DNA of 64,000 nt from Spartinivicinus marinus (GCF_026309355.1 NZ_JAPJZK010000004.1:1-64000), one strand, 5' to 3'. Counted from the first letter of the stretch, positions 16,901 through 26,900 are shown. Translations and numbers: made by a program. The notes: generated from the letters alone by a model not told the origin.

Positions 16901-17292
16901 CGAAAGCCTCGCGATTCTAATGCTCTGACCGTGTAATCAAATGCACTCCCTTCCCTAACCATACGGCTATCAAAGCGTAATACTGACCAGCCTTGAATCG
17001 CTGCTTCAGCGTATTTTTCACAATCCTGATAAAACCCAGTAGGCGTTAGGTGCCTGGATTTAAGGGTTTGGCCAGATTTAGTACGTCGACCATGACTGTA
17101 GGTACCCCCTTCCAGCTCCACAGCCAGGTTGTAATCCAGGAATACAAAGTCAAACCGCCATAACCGCTTAGGATGAAATCGATATTCACTCATAAACTTG
17201 GCAAAACCTGGAATATTAATTTGATGATGAAATAAGTTTTCTATTCTGGACTGATTAGATACAGCTGATTTTGAGGTAGCCATTTGATTCAC
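16885..17292 (-). CDS. PD-(D/E)XK phage endonuclease (DUF559/VSR-like)
   Basis: About 135 residues from a GTG at 17290-17292, or 132 from the ATG at 17281-17283. AGGAGG lies 14 bases before the GTG, which is unusually far. The core [20 protein letters not shown] carries the nuclease D and E-x-E strand pair, then [32 protein letters not shown] and RFDSRMV. This pattern is shared by small phage endonucleases of the DUF559 type. It overlaps ssb, fitting a role in processing branched or nicked replication intermediates. Confidence 0.75.
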   Translation of the reverse strand: MNQMATSKSAVSNQSRIENLFHHQINIPGFAKFMSEYRFHPKRLWRFDFVFLDYNLAVELEGGTYSHGRRTKSGQTLKSRHLTPTGFYQDCEKYAEAAIQGWSVLRFDSRMVREGSAFDYTVRALESRGFRWKKA

Positions 17293-17367
17293 TAAAAATA
17301 TAGTAGCCTCCTATTTTACCTGAATAACTCAACGACCCACGACGATAAATAAATATCGCATTAACGA

Positions 17368-18048
17368 TTAAATACTTGCTGGCAAATGCTGCTGAGTAAT
17401 GGTGTGAACCCAGGGTGACGAGTCTTTTAGCCCATAATCCAACTCCATTAGCAGGTTATTTAACTCTTCTGCCCCTTCACCTGAAAACCCGCCATTTCTT
17501 TTTTCAGCAATGTTGGTAATCAATGTCAGTTGCATACAGTGTTGTTGGATATGATTTGCCAACTGCCCAAATAGAGTGTCCTCCATTGGTGCTGCAGGAT
17601 AACGTTTAGCAATGCTAATAATATCTGCTTGAATGTGAGTGGCTTCACCCACCAGCTGTCGTTCTAACTGGCTCATTTCTTCCACTTCGAAGGTATCTAT
17701 CACATTGAATCCTGCTCGAATCAACAGGTGGTCAGAAGGTTCGTAATGACCTTGAAAGCAAACAATATCGCCATTTTCAAACTGTTGCAGCGTTGAAATA
17801 ATATCCTGTTGAGTAAAGGCTCTTGTTCCCACCACAATAATGCTGCCGTTGAATAATAATATTTGCTGATTGGCATTCATGTAATCACAGAACTGCTGAA
17901 ACGCTTCCTCACCTTTAGCGGTTAATGCATCGTTACCTGCTAACCAACAGCAGGTGTAATGATCCATTCCCAATTCCACATCCAGCATCATGCCGCCTTC
18001 AGCATCAATGGGTCCAATAATCTCTGTGCTTTTGATTTTTTTAGCCAT
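17368..18048 (-). CDS. Hypothetical protein in replication operon
   Basis: 226 residues, not recognised. The N-terminus is MAKKIKSTEIIGPIDAEGGM, followed by mixed alpha/beta sequence with LLFNGSIIVVGTRAFTQQDI, an acidic DTFEVEEMSQLERQLVGEAT helix and a glycine-rich GGFSGEGAEELNNLLMELDY near the end. There is no signal peptide or membrane span. Its place between a replication-type protein and the nuclease/SSB pair suggests an accessory DNA-metabolism role, which is only inferred. Confidence 0.6.
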   Translation of the reverse strand: MAKKIKSTEIIGPIDAEGGMMLDVELGMDHYTCCWLAGNDALTAKGEEAFQQFCDYMNANQQILLFNGSIIVVGTRAFTQQDIISTLQQFENGDIVCFQGHYEPSDHLLIRAGFNVIDTFEVEEMSQLERQLVGEATHIQADIISIAKRYPAAPMEDTLFGQLANHIQQHCMQLTLITNIAEKRNGGFSGEGAEELNNLLMELDYGLKDSSPWVHTITQQHLPASI

Positions 18049-18105
18049 GAAAACCCTTTCGAAAATTAAACGAAAATATAATTAATTAAACTGTTGAATA
18101 AAAAA

Positions 18106-18531
18106 TTAACCTAAGCGTTTTTGCACTGGTCCTAAATATTTTTCAATCACATCAGACATCGACATGGTTTTATGACCAGCAATAGAGCTGAGGATTAAAT
18201 GGGCTCTAGCCTCCAGTGGTGTACTGATAACCCGGTGATCAGATTCTCTACAATCAACTTGCTTGTATTTTAAGTACACCGCTCGTTTTACCTTTTGCCA
18301 GGCCTGACTGTTGTTTTTAGCATCCAGCCACTCATCACACCACGCCTGTAGTTTGTTGACTTGCTCAGCTTCAGCAACTGGTACAATAGCTTGTAACACT
18401 GGTTGCGAGTCGTGTATTTCACTGGATAATTCAAACCGCTGTGACCAGTTATGATTGCCAATGTGGTTATTTAGATAACCCAGAATATCAAGAAAATTAC
18501 GCTCATTAACCTGAATACTCGGCTTAGGCAT
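18106..18531 (-). CDS. Hypothetical protein coupled to the replication-type gene
   Basis: 141 residues from the ATG at 18529-18531, which overlaps the upstream stop by 8 bp. A longer frame to 18561 would lie inside the upstream gene. The sequence MPKPSIQVNERNFLDILGYL, then NWSQRFELSSEIHDSQPVLQ, then NKLQAWCDEWLDAKNNSQAW ends in a helical TMSDVIEKYLGPVQKRLG. Predicted soluble and helical. It may be a partner of the preceding protein, by analogy with replication loader pairs; no family recognised. Confidence 0.6.
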   Translation of the reverse strand: MPKPSIQVNERNFLDILGYLNNHIGNHNWSQRFELSSEIHDSQPVLQAIVPVAEAEQVNKLQAWCDEWLDAKNNSQAWQKVKRAVYLKYKQVDCRESDHRVISTPLEARAHLILSSIAGHKTMSMSDVIEKYLGPVQKRLG

Positions 18532-19663
18532 AGCAATCCCCCATGAGCCAATCAACATCACTGCTATCAGCTGCTGGTGCTGAATACACGTCTGTTACCA
18601 TCGTATCCCTTGCATGAGGGTTATCCAGGTCATCATCAAAGTTAATCCCATCAGCCCAACTTTGGTCTAACACTACTTCAGCTGTAGATCGTTGTGACCA
18701 GGCGAGATCATCGGTTTTGCGTTGAATTTTCTTTGTCAGTTGTTCCTGGTAATTAGCATTCGCCGTATTTTTCTTATCGAGTGCAGCTGTGATTTTAGCT
18801 GTTCGTCGCAAACTATTACGAAGAAAGTTTATCCCGTTCTGTACGTACAACAGGGCTCCACCAAGGTTAATTAAATACTGCCCTTTATTAATTTGAAAAC
18901 TCTTGTAATCAAAAATCTTTGCTTTGATCTGAGATTCAAACTCTTGGAACTCCTCATCACTCAGTTTTTTTCGCATTTCATTGATTACAAAATCATCAAC
19001 CGTTTCTTGTTTCGTTTCTGAGCAAGAAACGTTAGTAGTTTTTATATTCTTTAAATTATTCTTTAAAGAAATTGCATGATCTGTGCCAACTACGTCACAA
19101 GCCTTATTTTCTGCCGGCTCTAGCGGTGTTGATATACCCTCGACCATTTCCTCATTTTGCAGGGTTGTACAATCCTGCATTTTGCGGGTTTCGATTTCCT
19201 CATTTTGCGGTATTCCAGAAACTACGTGGTCTACAGACTGATTTCTCTCAGTTATATCAAGCTCTGTCTCACTTGCTTGTGTATTTTCTAAACTCGAAAC
19301 CGCTTCATAATTAATGGTGTACCAAAGCGTCCTGACACCTCGGATACCTAACACACTAAAGTGCAAATGAGCGGTTTTGATTAGCTTCAATTTGCGTAGT
19401 TTATTTAATAAACGTTCGACCTTACTGGCACACCAATAAGGAAAAACCTTTTCGATTAATTCTTCGATAGTATGGTAAACCCAGTATTTCCCACCATACT
19501 TATGCAGACGATGATTAATGAAATTTTCTTTAGGTGTGAGCAAGTAATGAAGCTTGTTTAAAAATATCGCTTCATCCAAACCAATCTTTACTGCAAGCTC
19601 CTGCGAAACAACAACAGGGATATTACCAATTAATAAGCTATTTTTAGATGTGCGAGATCCCAT
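18524..19663 (-). CDS. Replication-type protein with N-terminal winged helix
   Basis: 379 residues from the ATG at 19661-19663. The N-terminal 110 residues contain IPVVVSQELAVKIGLDEAIF, then HLLTP-like and YHTIEELIEKVFPYWCASKV, and VERLLNKLRKLKLIKTAHLH, a winged-helix module like those in phage O-type or plasmid initiators. A low-complexity linker rich in E, N and T (about 140-240) leads to a helical C-terminal region (FQEFESQIKAKIFDYKSFQI). This layout, DNA-binding head and helical loader-binding tail, is common in phage replication initiators. It heads the minus-strand operon with nuclease and SSB. Confidence 0.6.
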   Translation of the reverse strand: MGSRTSKNSLLIGNIPVVVSQELAVKIGLDEAIFLNKLHYLLTPKENFINHRLHKYGGKYWVYHTIEELIEKVFPYWCASKVERLLNKLRKLKLIKTAHLHFSVLGIRGVRTLWYTINYEAVSSLENTQASETELDITERNQSVDHVVSGIPQNEEIETRKMQDCTTLQNEEMVEGISTPLEPAENKACDVVGTDHAISLKNNLKNIKTTNVSCSETKQETVDDFVINEMRKKLSDEEFQEFESQIKAKIFDYKSFQINKGQYLINLGGALLYVQNGINFLRNSLRRTAKITAALDKKNTANANYQEQLTKKIQRKTDDLAWSQRSTAEVVLDQSWADGINFDDDLDNPHARDTMVTDVYSAPAADSSDVDWLMGDCYA

Positions 19664-19941
19664 ACTTAACCCTACAAGCATGTATAAAAAATAAGTAACT
19701 AGTTTTTAAACGGCTAGAAATTGAACAACCAGCAACCTCGCTAGTTGCTCAGTAGCATTAGGCGTTTTTTTGTGCAATTAAATTTCGGGTAATAATACCT
19801 GTTGTAAACTTACACAAAATAACCCTATAACTATTCAGGTTAAGTAGGAGAAATGGATATATTTTACTCAAAACTGATACAGGTTTTGTCAATTTATTCA
19901 TATTTGGACCATTTTATGGGGCAAAAGGTTGTAACTGATCC

Positions 19942-20074
19942 AGCCTGTACAGTATATTAAGCACTTCTATGTGTGTGCTTTTGTATACTTTTATATATTG
20001 TGTACAGGCTAAACTCAGCAGCGTTTTACGAAGCTGAACCACTAGACCTCAGTGTTGGCGCACTGGGGTTTTTT
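19942..20074 (+). ncRNA. Candidate structured RNA with intrinsic terminator
   Basis: A perfect 10-bp inverted repeat, AGCCTGTACA at 19942-19951 and TGTACAGGCT at 20001-20010, encloses a nested hairpin AAGCAC/GTGCTT (19959-19980) and GTATA/TATAC arms. After a short hairpin-capable stretch, CCTCAGTG (20047-20054) and CACTGGGG (20061-20068) form a terminator stem with six Ts. No open frame lies inside. The order stem, inner stem and terminator resembles an independent regulatory RNA. Function unknown. Confidence 0.5.
20047..20074 (+). terminator. Rho-independent terminator
   Basis: 8-bp stem with one G-T pair (CCTCAGTG/CACTGGGG), loop TTGGCG, then TTTTTT at 20069-20074. No plus-strand coding gene precedes it for over 3 kb, so it must end a non-coding transcript. 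Confidence 0.7.
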
Positions 20075-20135
20075 GGTATTTAGCCTTCAACTTTTGCATC
20101 AGTATCTATATAAACCGTCTATTTCAATACTTTGT

Positions 20136-20156
20136 GACACTAAAGTGTCGTATAAT
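20136..20156 (+). promoter_or_regulatory. Operator-like palindrome next to a TATAAT box
   Basis: GACACT (20136-20141), two bases, AGTGTC (20144-20149), then TATAAT at 20151-20156. A repressor bound here would block the promoter. Downstream plus-strand sequence has no gene. The remaining gap 19664-21083 is otherwise without supported genes. Confidence 0.4.
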
Positions 20157-20577
20157 TTTCACCATGCCACTATAACAGCCTTAGAGCCTCTGTAAAGGGG
20201 TTAATGTCAATTAATCTATAATTGCCATGTTTTGCCTCAATTCGCTGCTACAGGCTATTTCACGCCGATTAGACGTACATCAAAAGCAGTAGAGTATACC
20301 AAACCACTGTAATTGCATACAGTGGTTTAGGCAAAATTAATTTGCAGCACATAGCACCCACTGAGCGCATAAAAAATACGCAGCAATGCAACGCCACAAA
20401 CGGTTAGTTGGAATAAATAATGATCAAATACCGATCATTATAGTTATTGAAAAAAAGGGATTAAAACAAAACCCAGTGTTAATTAATGTATTCACTACTG
20501 TCTAACATGCGATTTCTCCATTTTTTCAGCAGAACTACTTGTTCGCATATAGTTAATTACAACACAACTGTTGGGCT

Positions 20578-20778
20578 TTATTTTGAAGGACAACGCCCCA
20601 CCGTTTCACCCTTTGGTGGGCATTCAAAATAATGCAGGTATATACAAGGAAGACTACAAACATTTGTGATGCAAGTCAAACTATCGTACTGCTTTTTTGT
20701 TAGTTTTCGTGAAAGTTTGCTTTCACTTAACCAATGATGCCATTTTCGGTTGCTGTTATACATCAAATTCATTTTCAT
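20578..20778 (-). CDS. Doubtful small ORF, 66 residues
   Basis: The frame begins MKMNLMYNSNRKWHHWLSES and ends in CPPKGETVGRCPSK. It contains four cysteines and no recognised fold. Its 3' fifth coincides with a long inverted repeat (20581-20629), which suggests that the sequence is constrained as structure, not as protein. No clear ribosome site is present. It is listed because it is the only open frame of note in this 1.4 kb gap. Confidence 0.25.
   Translation of the reverse strand: MKMNLMYNSNRKWHHWLSESKLSRKLTKKQYDSLTCITNVCSLPCIYLHYFECPPKGETVGRCPSK
20581..20629. repeat. Long imperfect inverted repeat
   Basis: TTTTGAA (20581-20587) pairs with TTCAAAA (20623-20629), and inside it GCCCCACC (20595-20602) with GGTGGGC (20615-20621). 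The double-stem layout resembles a terminator or a REP-type element between two minus-strand operons. Confidence 0.5.
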
Positions 20779-21083
20779 TCACGCTTTTTTGAACGAAAGA
20801 TAAAGATCTAGCCTTAATTGAAACTGAAGTTACTTAATCAAAAAGACATCAGTTGAATTACACTATTTGGCCATGTGTCCAACAACTTTAGCCTTGTCAT
20901 GCTCAGCAGCCAGCTTCCTATCGTGTTTTCCCTTCATTCATCTGCCCATAATTTTCAGGTTTACGCAAATTTTGGTTGTACACTATTGTTCAGTTAATTC
21001 TTTATTAATTAATCATAAGCATTATCTAACAAGAATAAATTAGCTTAACAATTAACCTACTAAAACGAATAATAAGGCTAGCA

Positions 21084-22349
21084 CTAGATACTAGCGTAAG
21101 GGGGGGATATATAGAGCGTAGAGCTAATGTCGTCTTTGCCTTTCAATGCTCCCCAATAACGTTGAACAGTTCGTACTGATACACTCGCCACTTGAGCAAT
21201 AGATTTCTGTGTAGCCTTTATGCCTGCTTCCACTAAATTTTCTATTGCCTGGCCTATTATCATCAAAGTACGCTGCTGCTTTACCTGCGCAACCTTAAGT
21301 GCTGCTAACACCTGACGCTGTTTAATTTCACCTCGATTCAGCGCAGCTGGCTTTCTAGTAACGAACAAATAATTTGAGCTAATGCCCAATGTGTCCAACC
21401 ACGCTGCTAACGAGGCTTTTCTAAACTTATAGTGTACTTTGCGTGCGGTTGATAGGTTACGTAGTAGCTCTTCTTCAGGTAACTTGATCAATCGATTATT
21501 GATAGTTTTGATTTGTTCCAATGCCTTCTCTTCAGACATCATGTGTTTTAAAGCGATAAACAGTATAAAAGCCGTATTGTTACGCTTACCAACAGATACT
21601 CCCTGCTGAATATTGTTAAGGACATGGTAGTAAGTTTTGGCCCACCACTTACCTATCGTGTGCTTTCGAGTTTGTTTAGATTGGTCATTATGGTTTGGGT
21701 TACCGTTATTCGCTAAATTTGCGTTTCTTTTATAATCCTCCTTGCTTTGAGCATCTTTCTTTTTTGGAGGCTCTGTTAATATGCCTAACTGATTGGCTAG
21801 CGAATCAAATGTGTAGAAAGGTCCACCCAGTTTACTAACCACAGTTCGTCCAGTACGACCATGAATAGTCCCAGGTGCTCTTAACACTCTGGCGGGTCCA
21901 TGAGTCGCTGCTTTATCTACCTGCCAATAACGACCACCTGTTAAACATTTGCTAATTGCACGACTAACTAATCGCCACTGCCTGACACGCCACCGATATG
22001 CTTCAACTGCCTCATATGCCCAGTATAAATGAACACCACCAGAGCCTGATAATACATAACCTGTTGGCACTGGAAGGCCAGACTGAGCAATTTGAGCAAA
22101 GACTTCTTTAACCACTTCGTCTTCCACTTCTGCAGAATAGTCTTGCGCTTTTTCTACAAGGTCAATTTCAATCCAATTAGCATGAAGTCTTGCTAACTGC
22201 CGTGTTCGACGCCAGTTAAAGAACTCAGCAGGAGAGAAATACACATCAACTGAACAGCGGTTATCACCAATTTCAGGAATCCACTTCTCTGCCTGCAGTT
22301 TGAAGTCAAGCAATGTAGTAACGGGCCGGCCATTTTGGCGATTACCCAT
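21084..22349 (-). CDS. AEP-type primase / replication protein
   Basis: 421 residues from the ATG at 22347-22349. The core has VDVYFSPAEFF, the acidic strand NWIEIDLVEKA near residue 62, and VLSGSGGVHLYWAYE near 105, the SxH-type motif of archaeo-eukaryotic primases found on plasmids and phages. A basic linker follows from about 200, then a helical region, and a C-terminal helix-turn-helix (IAQVASVSVRTVQRYWGALK). It would prime DNA synthesis. The frame is open upstream to about 22493 and reads protein-like (FFKLLGVGQEKYCRALWR), so the true start is probably near 22478, where ATT follows AGGGGG. No ATG exists there. Confidence 0.75.
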   Translation of the reverse strand: MGNRQNGRPVTTLLDFKLQAEKWIPEIGDNRCSVDVYFSPAEFFNWRRTRQLARLHANWIEIDLVEKAQDYSAEVEDEVVKEVFAQIAQSGLPVPTGYVLSGSGGVHLYWAYEAVEAYRWRVRQWRLVSRAISKCLTGGRYWQVDKAATHGPARVLRAPGTIHGRTGRTVVSKLGGPFYTFDSLANQLGILTEPPKKKDAQSKEDYKRNANLANNGNPNHNDQSKQTRKHTIGKWWAKTYYHVLNNIQQGVSVGKRNNTAFILFIALKHMMSEEKALEQIKTINNRLIKLPEEELLRNLSTARKVHYKFRKASLAAWLDTLGISSNYLFVTRKPAALNRGEIKQRQVLAALKVAQVKQQRTLMIIGQAIENLVEAGIKATQKSIAQVASVSVRTVQRYWGALKGKDDISSTLYISPPYASI

Positions 22350-22539
22350 AAAGCCCCAACGTGCTTTTTTTGCAGTGTTACTTTGTCTCCATAACGCACG
22401 ACAGTATTTTTCTTGACCAACACCTAACAGCTTAAAAAACGCTGATGGATAGGTGGTCTTGTAGATTATATCTTCAATAAATCCCCCTAGACTATAACGC
22501 TCAAGCTAAGGTATAAACAGAAGACACACCTTACAACAG

Positions 22540-22573
22540 AATGTGAAAATCAACCGCTGATAAAAAAATATCA
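22540..22573 (-). promoter_or_regulatory. Phage-type promoter motif ahead of primase
   Basis: The plus-strand core ACCGCTGATAAAAAAATAT and its left flank ATGTGAAAATC match the copy at 57448-57483 in 30 of 32 positions. Related AT-cores lie at 41071, 50151 and 63451, each upstream of a minus-strand gene. Position about 60 bp before the likely primase start fits a promoter or activator site. Confidence 0.6.
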
Positions 22574-22749
22574 GTGATATGTAAACTGGGTACTAAAAAG
22601 TCAATTCAATTAATAAGCCCCCAACTAAAAATAAAACACAATCAATAAACAGCATAAGCTGCTTATTGATTTCCATTTAGATTAAACTATACAGTTTAGC
22701 TTACTAACTAACTGACAAACGCTCTAATGACCAACTATTATGTTCAGCT

Positions 22750-23307
22750 CTATACTTCAGTTTTTTTTATATCATCCAAACTCACACCATCACTTTTCTG
22801 TATAAATAAAAGATCTTCATCTTGATATTTAAACTCAGACAAAATGCGAAGGTCTTTTATTAATAGTTGTTCAAACTCCTCTTCTCCATCAGAACCAACA
22901 TCGAGATACCCTGTTTTTTGGTAGCAAATAGACAAACGAAATGGTTCAAAGGCATATTCTATCAAGCTTGTTTTAGGCTTATTACATAAGGCTTGTAAAG
23001 CAGCATCAACACAAATACACACATCTTGTGCAATAGTTGTCTCCAAAGCGTCAAAATCATCTACATGCGGGATTTGTTTATTTATATCATTTACAAATTC
23101 CTCATATGATAAAATAGCCTCGGAATTAACATTCTCCCATAAAATGTTCATGATCTTACGAAGATGCTGTTCATTACCCCAATTATTTTTTCTTGAAAAA
23201 GCTTTATACATTGGAAACAGCCTTTCTGAACAGCATAAGAAATATACAGCTACTAATGGGCTTTCCAACCCATCTAGTAGCGTAGTAATTTGCTCTATGA
23301 AATACAT
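22750..23307 (-). CDS. DUF416 (YjaG-like) protein, candidate immunity factor
   Basis: 185 residues. VAVYFLCCSERLFPMYKAFS, then NNWGNEQHLRKIMNILWENV, then PHVDDFDALETTIAQDVCIC and CVDAALQAL follow the DUF416 pattern seen in YjaG (xACLCERMYPNY, RRILDLIWE, PxADDFD, A.DAC.AL). DUF416 members are small helical proteins, and family members recur in polymorphic-toxin immunity clusters. It is the last gene of the RHS run, 15 bp after the previous one. Role as immunity is inferred from position. Confidence 0.7.
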   Translation of the reverse strand: MYFIEQITTLLDGLESPLVAVYFLCCSERLFPMYKAFSRKNNWGNEQHLRKIMNILWENVNSEAILSYEEFVNDINKQIPHVDDFDALETTIAQDVCICVDAALQALCNKPKTSLIEYAFEPFRLSICYQKTGYLDVGSDGEEEFEQLLIKDLRILSEFKYQDEDLLFIQKSDGVSLDDIKKTEV

Positions 23308-23322
23308 TTCAATGTTAATATT

Positions 23323-23673
23323 TTACTTTGAAATAGGGGACTCAATATATTCATGAAACAGACTAAAAAAAACATCAAGTGTCTCAGAAGGGTCAACATT
23401 ACTTACAATAATGTCACACCATCCTAATGATGTGTTAGTTTGTTTAAACTTAGCTTCAATAAACTTCTGAACCCCCTTTAATACATCACTTTCTTTTTGT
23501 TGATTACCCTTACCTATAAACCATCCAGTTAAAAATGAGTCTAAACACTGAATATTTCTTTCACTTAACCACAATAGAGGGCGTTTCTCAACTTCAGACA
23601 AAACCTCTACAAGACTTTTATTAATAAGGTTAATTGACTTTGTATCCTCGGAGTTATATCCATAGTTTCCCAT
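23323..23673 (-). CDS. Hypothetical protein in RHS immunity cluster
   Basis: 116 residues, helical, not recognised: TKSINLINKSLVEVLSEVEK, then PLLWLSERNIQCLDSFLTGW, then GWCDIIVSNVDPSETLDVFF. No signal peptide, so it acts in the cytoplasm. It lies 13 bp after the S1-domain gene and 15 bp before the DUF416 gene, all on one transcript with the RHS toxin. Small, soluble, lineage-specific proteins in this position are typical immunity proteins. Partner toxin unknown. Confidence 0.6.
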   Translation of the reverse strand: MGNYGYNSEDTKSINLINKSLVEVLSEVEKRPLLWLSERNIQCLDSFLTGWFIGKGNQQKESDVLKGVQKFIEAKFKQTNTSLGWCDIIVSNVDPSETLDVFFSLFHEYIESPISK

Positions 23674-23686
23674 TTACTTTACTCAT

Positions 23687-23980
23687 CTAAAGGTTATTCT
23701 TTGCTGCTCTTATTTGGCTATTTTTCACACCAAGCCAAATCTGTTGGTTATTCTCTTTAAACCCTAAGACAACAGCTTCAACTTTTTCACCAATAGCTGG
23801 ATATTCATTTGGGGTCATGACTCCACTATCTTTAAAGTCAGTTATTTGAATTAAACCTTCAAAATTATAGCCAATATCTACAAAAACACCGTATGCTTCA
23901 TGTTTTTTAATAACACCTTCAATTAATGACCCTTTTTTTAATATATTTTTCAATTCATTCCAAGTTACTTTACTGATCAT
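23687..23980 (-). CDS. S1-domain RNA-binding protein overlapping RHS toxin gene
   Basis: 97 residues, almost entirely one S1 (OB-fold) domain: LIEGVIKKHEAYGVFVDIGY then FEGLIQITDFKDSG, PAIGEKVEAVVLGFKENNQQ, IWLGVKNSQ. The GVFVDIG and GLI elements are the S1 signature. The ATG overlaps the RHS stop as ATGA, so translation is coupled. It is the gene directly after a polymorphic toxin tip, the usual place for the cognate immunity protein. A lone S1 domain would point to an RNA or ribosome-linked target, which is inference. Confidence 0.75.
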   Translation of the reverse strand: MISKVTWNELKNILKKGSLIEGVIKKHEAYGVFVDIGYNFEGLIQITDFKDSGVMTPNEYPAIGEKVEAVVLGFKENNQQIWLGVKNSQIRAAKNNL

Positions 23981-26900
23981 TTATGCCAAATCCTCTCAAC
24001 ACTATTTAAAATATCAAACTCACTATGAGGTATAGGTAGCTCAATCTGTGACCCGCCTTGGTATTTATACTCATATATTTTTAAACGGCTTTCATAAACC
24101 TCTTGAGGAACCTTAAGCTCAATAACACCTTCACCATAGTGCTTGGCATAATCCTCAGCTAAAGATTTATCTTTTGCAAAATAAGCACACTGATCGCCAT
24201 CACAAAAGTCTTTTGTATTATAACCATTATTATACTGATCAGCTCCTTTTCCTCGTTGGGGGGCTTTAAAAATAGAAACTGTATTTAAACAGTCACACTT
24301 CATATTGTGCACAAAAGCTTGCTGTTCGCCAGCAAAATAGGTATTGAAGTCTGCAACTGTAAGGTTGTAAGTGTCTTCTATACGATGTAACGGTGTTAGA
24401 CTGATAACTTCCAGTGTCTTATTTTGATAAGCCTCCACTATCATACCTGGCTCAAGCTTGGCTGAATCTACCCAGCCCTTACCTTTCACCCAAAATGGAT
24501 GGTTATCGGTTACTTCTATGGTTTCTTCTATTCCTTTCGCATTTTTTACCACTAGTGCATAAAGTGGTTTTCCTTCAGTTAAAATACGATCAGTAACAGG
24601 TTTTAATGCTACCTCTCCTGTTTCTGGATTTTTGGAATAGACTTTTTGCCCGACTTCAACTGTTTCGATGGCTTGTGGTCCATCTTCAGTTAACACAGGT
24701 GTACCAGCCGCAAAACAACAGGTGCATTTCTTTAAAAAGCTTGTATGTGAAGCTAATTTTGAAGCCAGCGTACTACTTGCTCTAGAAACCGTTGTTTGTC
24801 CTAACTTGGCGATTCCTCCGAATAATGACAGCGCTTGCAATGACTGTGCACCACCACGCTCTTGAGGGGTTATTTGTACATCAGGCAAAATCCGTCCCAT
24901 CATCATTCCTTGAGGCGTCAGCGCAAAAACATCATTAGCCATCTGGTAGCTTTTCTTCATTGCACCAACAGTAAAGTCACCCCATGTGCCAGGCTGCCTT
25001 TCCTTCATAAATTCATCTAAAAATAAATGGCCAGCAAAATCCATCCCATAGCCAAAATACTTCCAGCCCGTCATATTCGTCGCCGCCCCTTTGGTCCATG
25101 TCCCCCAAGGGTCAACATTCATGACAGGGTTATTCATTACATAGGCATAACGGTTAACACCATCCACAAAGCCCATGGGATCGGCTTGGGTAAAGCGACC
25201 TATTTCCGGGTCGTAATAGCGGTTTCTAAAATAAATCAGCCCTGTGTTTTCGGGTTCTCTGCCAGCAAACCCAAACAGTGAGTTCATGGATTCAGACTTA
25301 GCGAGTATATCCCCCCAAGGTTCATACGCGGCCCAAGACTCTAAGTCCCCTTTCCAGTCGGTATAGGCAACAACTGAGCCCAAGGCATCCTGATGAAAAA
25401 AGTTGGTATTATTGGGTGTGATCATCATTTCTGGCTGATCCAGACCAGCGTAGGCATAAAAGCCTCTAGACTGCCAGGCTTGATCATAAATCCCATGGAT
25501 TTGACCACCACTATAAAAATAGCGCTGGATATTAACACCACTTGCCGTGAGGGCCGCTCGGGTTACCCGTTGCCCTGCATAATCATACAAATACTGCGAA
25601 AGCCATTGGCCGTTATAGGACGCCTTAACCAACTGATCCAAGGCGTTATAGGTAAAGGTTAAGCTGTTTTCACCGTATTTTTTCTCGATCAGATTGCCAT
25701 TTTTATCGTAGGCAAACTGCCGTATAAGCTCTCCATCAGTACTGCCCTTATGCATCTTGAGTACCTGATGTAACGCATTATGGGTATAGACGTGCTTTTC
25801 CTTCGCAGTTGCAAAATACCGTCGATTACCAAACGGGTCATAGCTCAACTGATATTTCAGGTTATTATCAGTCCCTTCAACCTTACTTAAACGCCCCAAG
25901 CCGTCATAACTGTAAAAGTCAGTGATGGTTTTGCCATTCGGGACTTGATGGGTTTTTCTGGTTAGCTGACCATGATCATCATATTCATAAATCAGCTGGC
26001 TGATAATTTTTTCAGGTTTATCTGTCTCCTGTCGCTTGATGTAAATACGGTTGATTGAGCCATCGCGGTTATAGGTATAGTGCATTTTTATCCCATTGGG
26101 ATAGAGTGCATATTTCAGCCGGCCGGAGGTTTCATACATATACTGAATAGAATCGGCCCGTACCCCTTGAATACCCGTTAAACGGCCCGCGTCATCATAG
26201 GCATAATGAACCGCTACCCCATCATTATTGATCTGTTTTAACAGTTTGCCCCCTGGCGAATAAAAATACTGAATTCCTTTTTTCGCACTTTGGTTATTGA
26301 CCTTCACCTTCAAACGGTGCTGCTCATCGTATGCAAAAGCGTAAGACTCATTATTTGAAGAGACAGATTGCAGTTGCCCTTGCTTATCGTATTGATAATT
26401 AGCAACGGTTGATAAACTGTCGTCTTCCACTGACTGATGCTCTTCTGACTTGAGCAAACCTGATGGGTAATAGCTATAAGTGCTTTGCTGTCCTTTCGCA
26501 TCTGTACTGGTCTGTATTTGTCCTCGCTCGTTGTAGCTATAACGCCAGGTATTATTTAAGGCATCGGTTTTCGACAACATTCGCCCAAAGTCATCATAGG
26601 TATACGTCATTTGTAATTTGACGTTATCCTGTGAACGATCAGCAGCAGCGTTCGTATGCCCCGCATAAACGGCAATCAAACGGCTTAAACTATCGTAATG
26701 ATGATGAGTCACTGGTCTGACCTGTTTTAATAGATCATCTTCATAGACTGGTTGAACAACCCTGACTACCCTACCCAGCTCATCATAATCGGTCAGGGTA
26801 GTGCGCCCGGCACTATCCGTGACTTTAATGACCTGGCCTAATGTGTCGTATTCAAAGTGGGTATTCCGTAAAGGTAGTACATTATTACTCTTGTCTTTTA

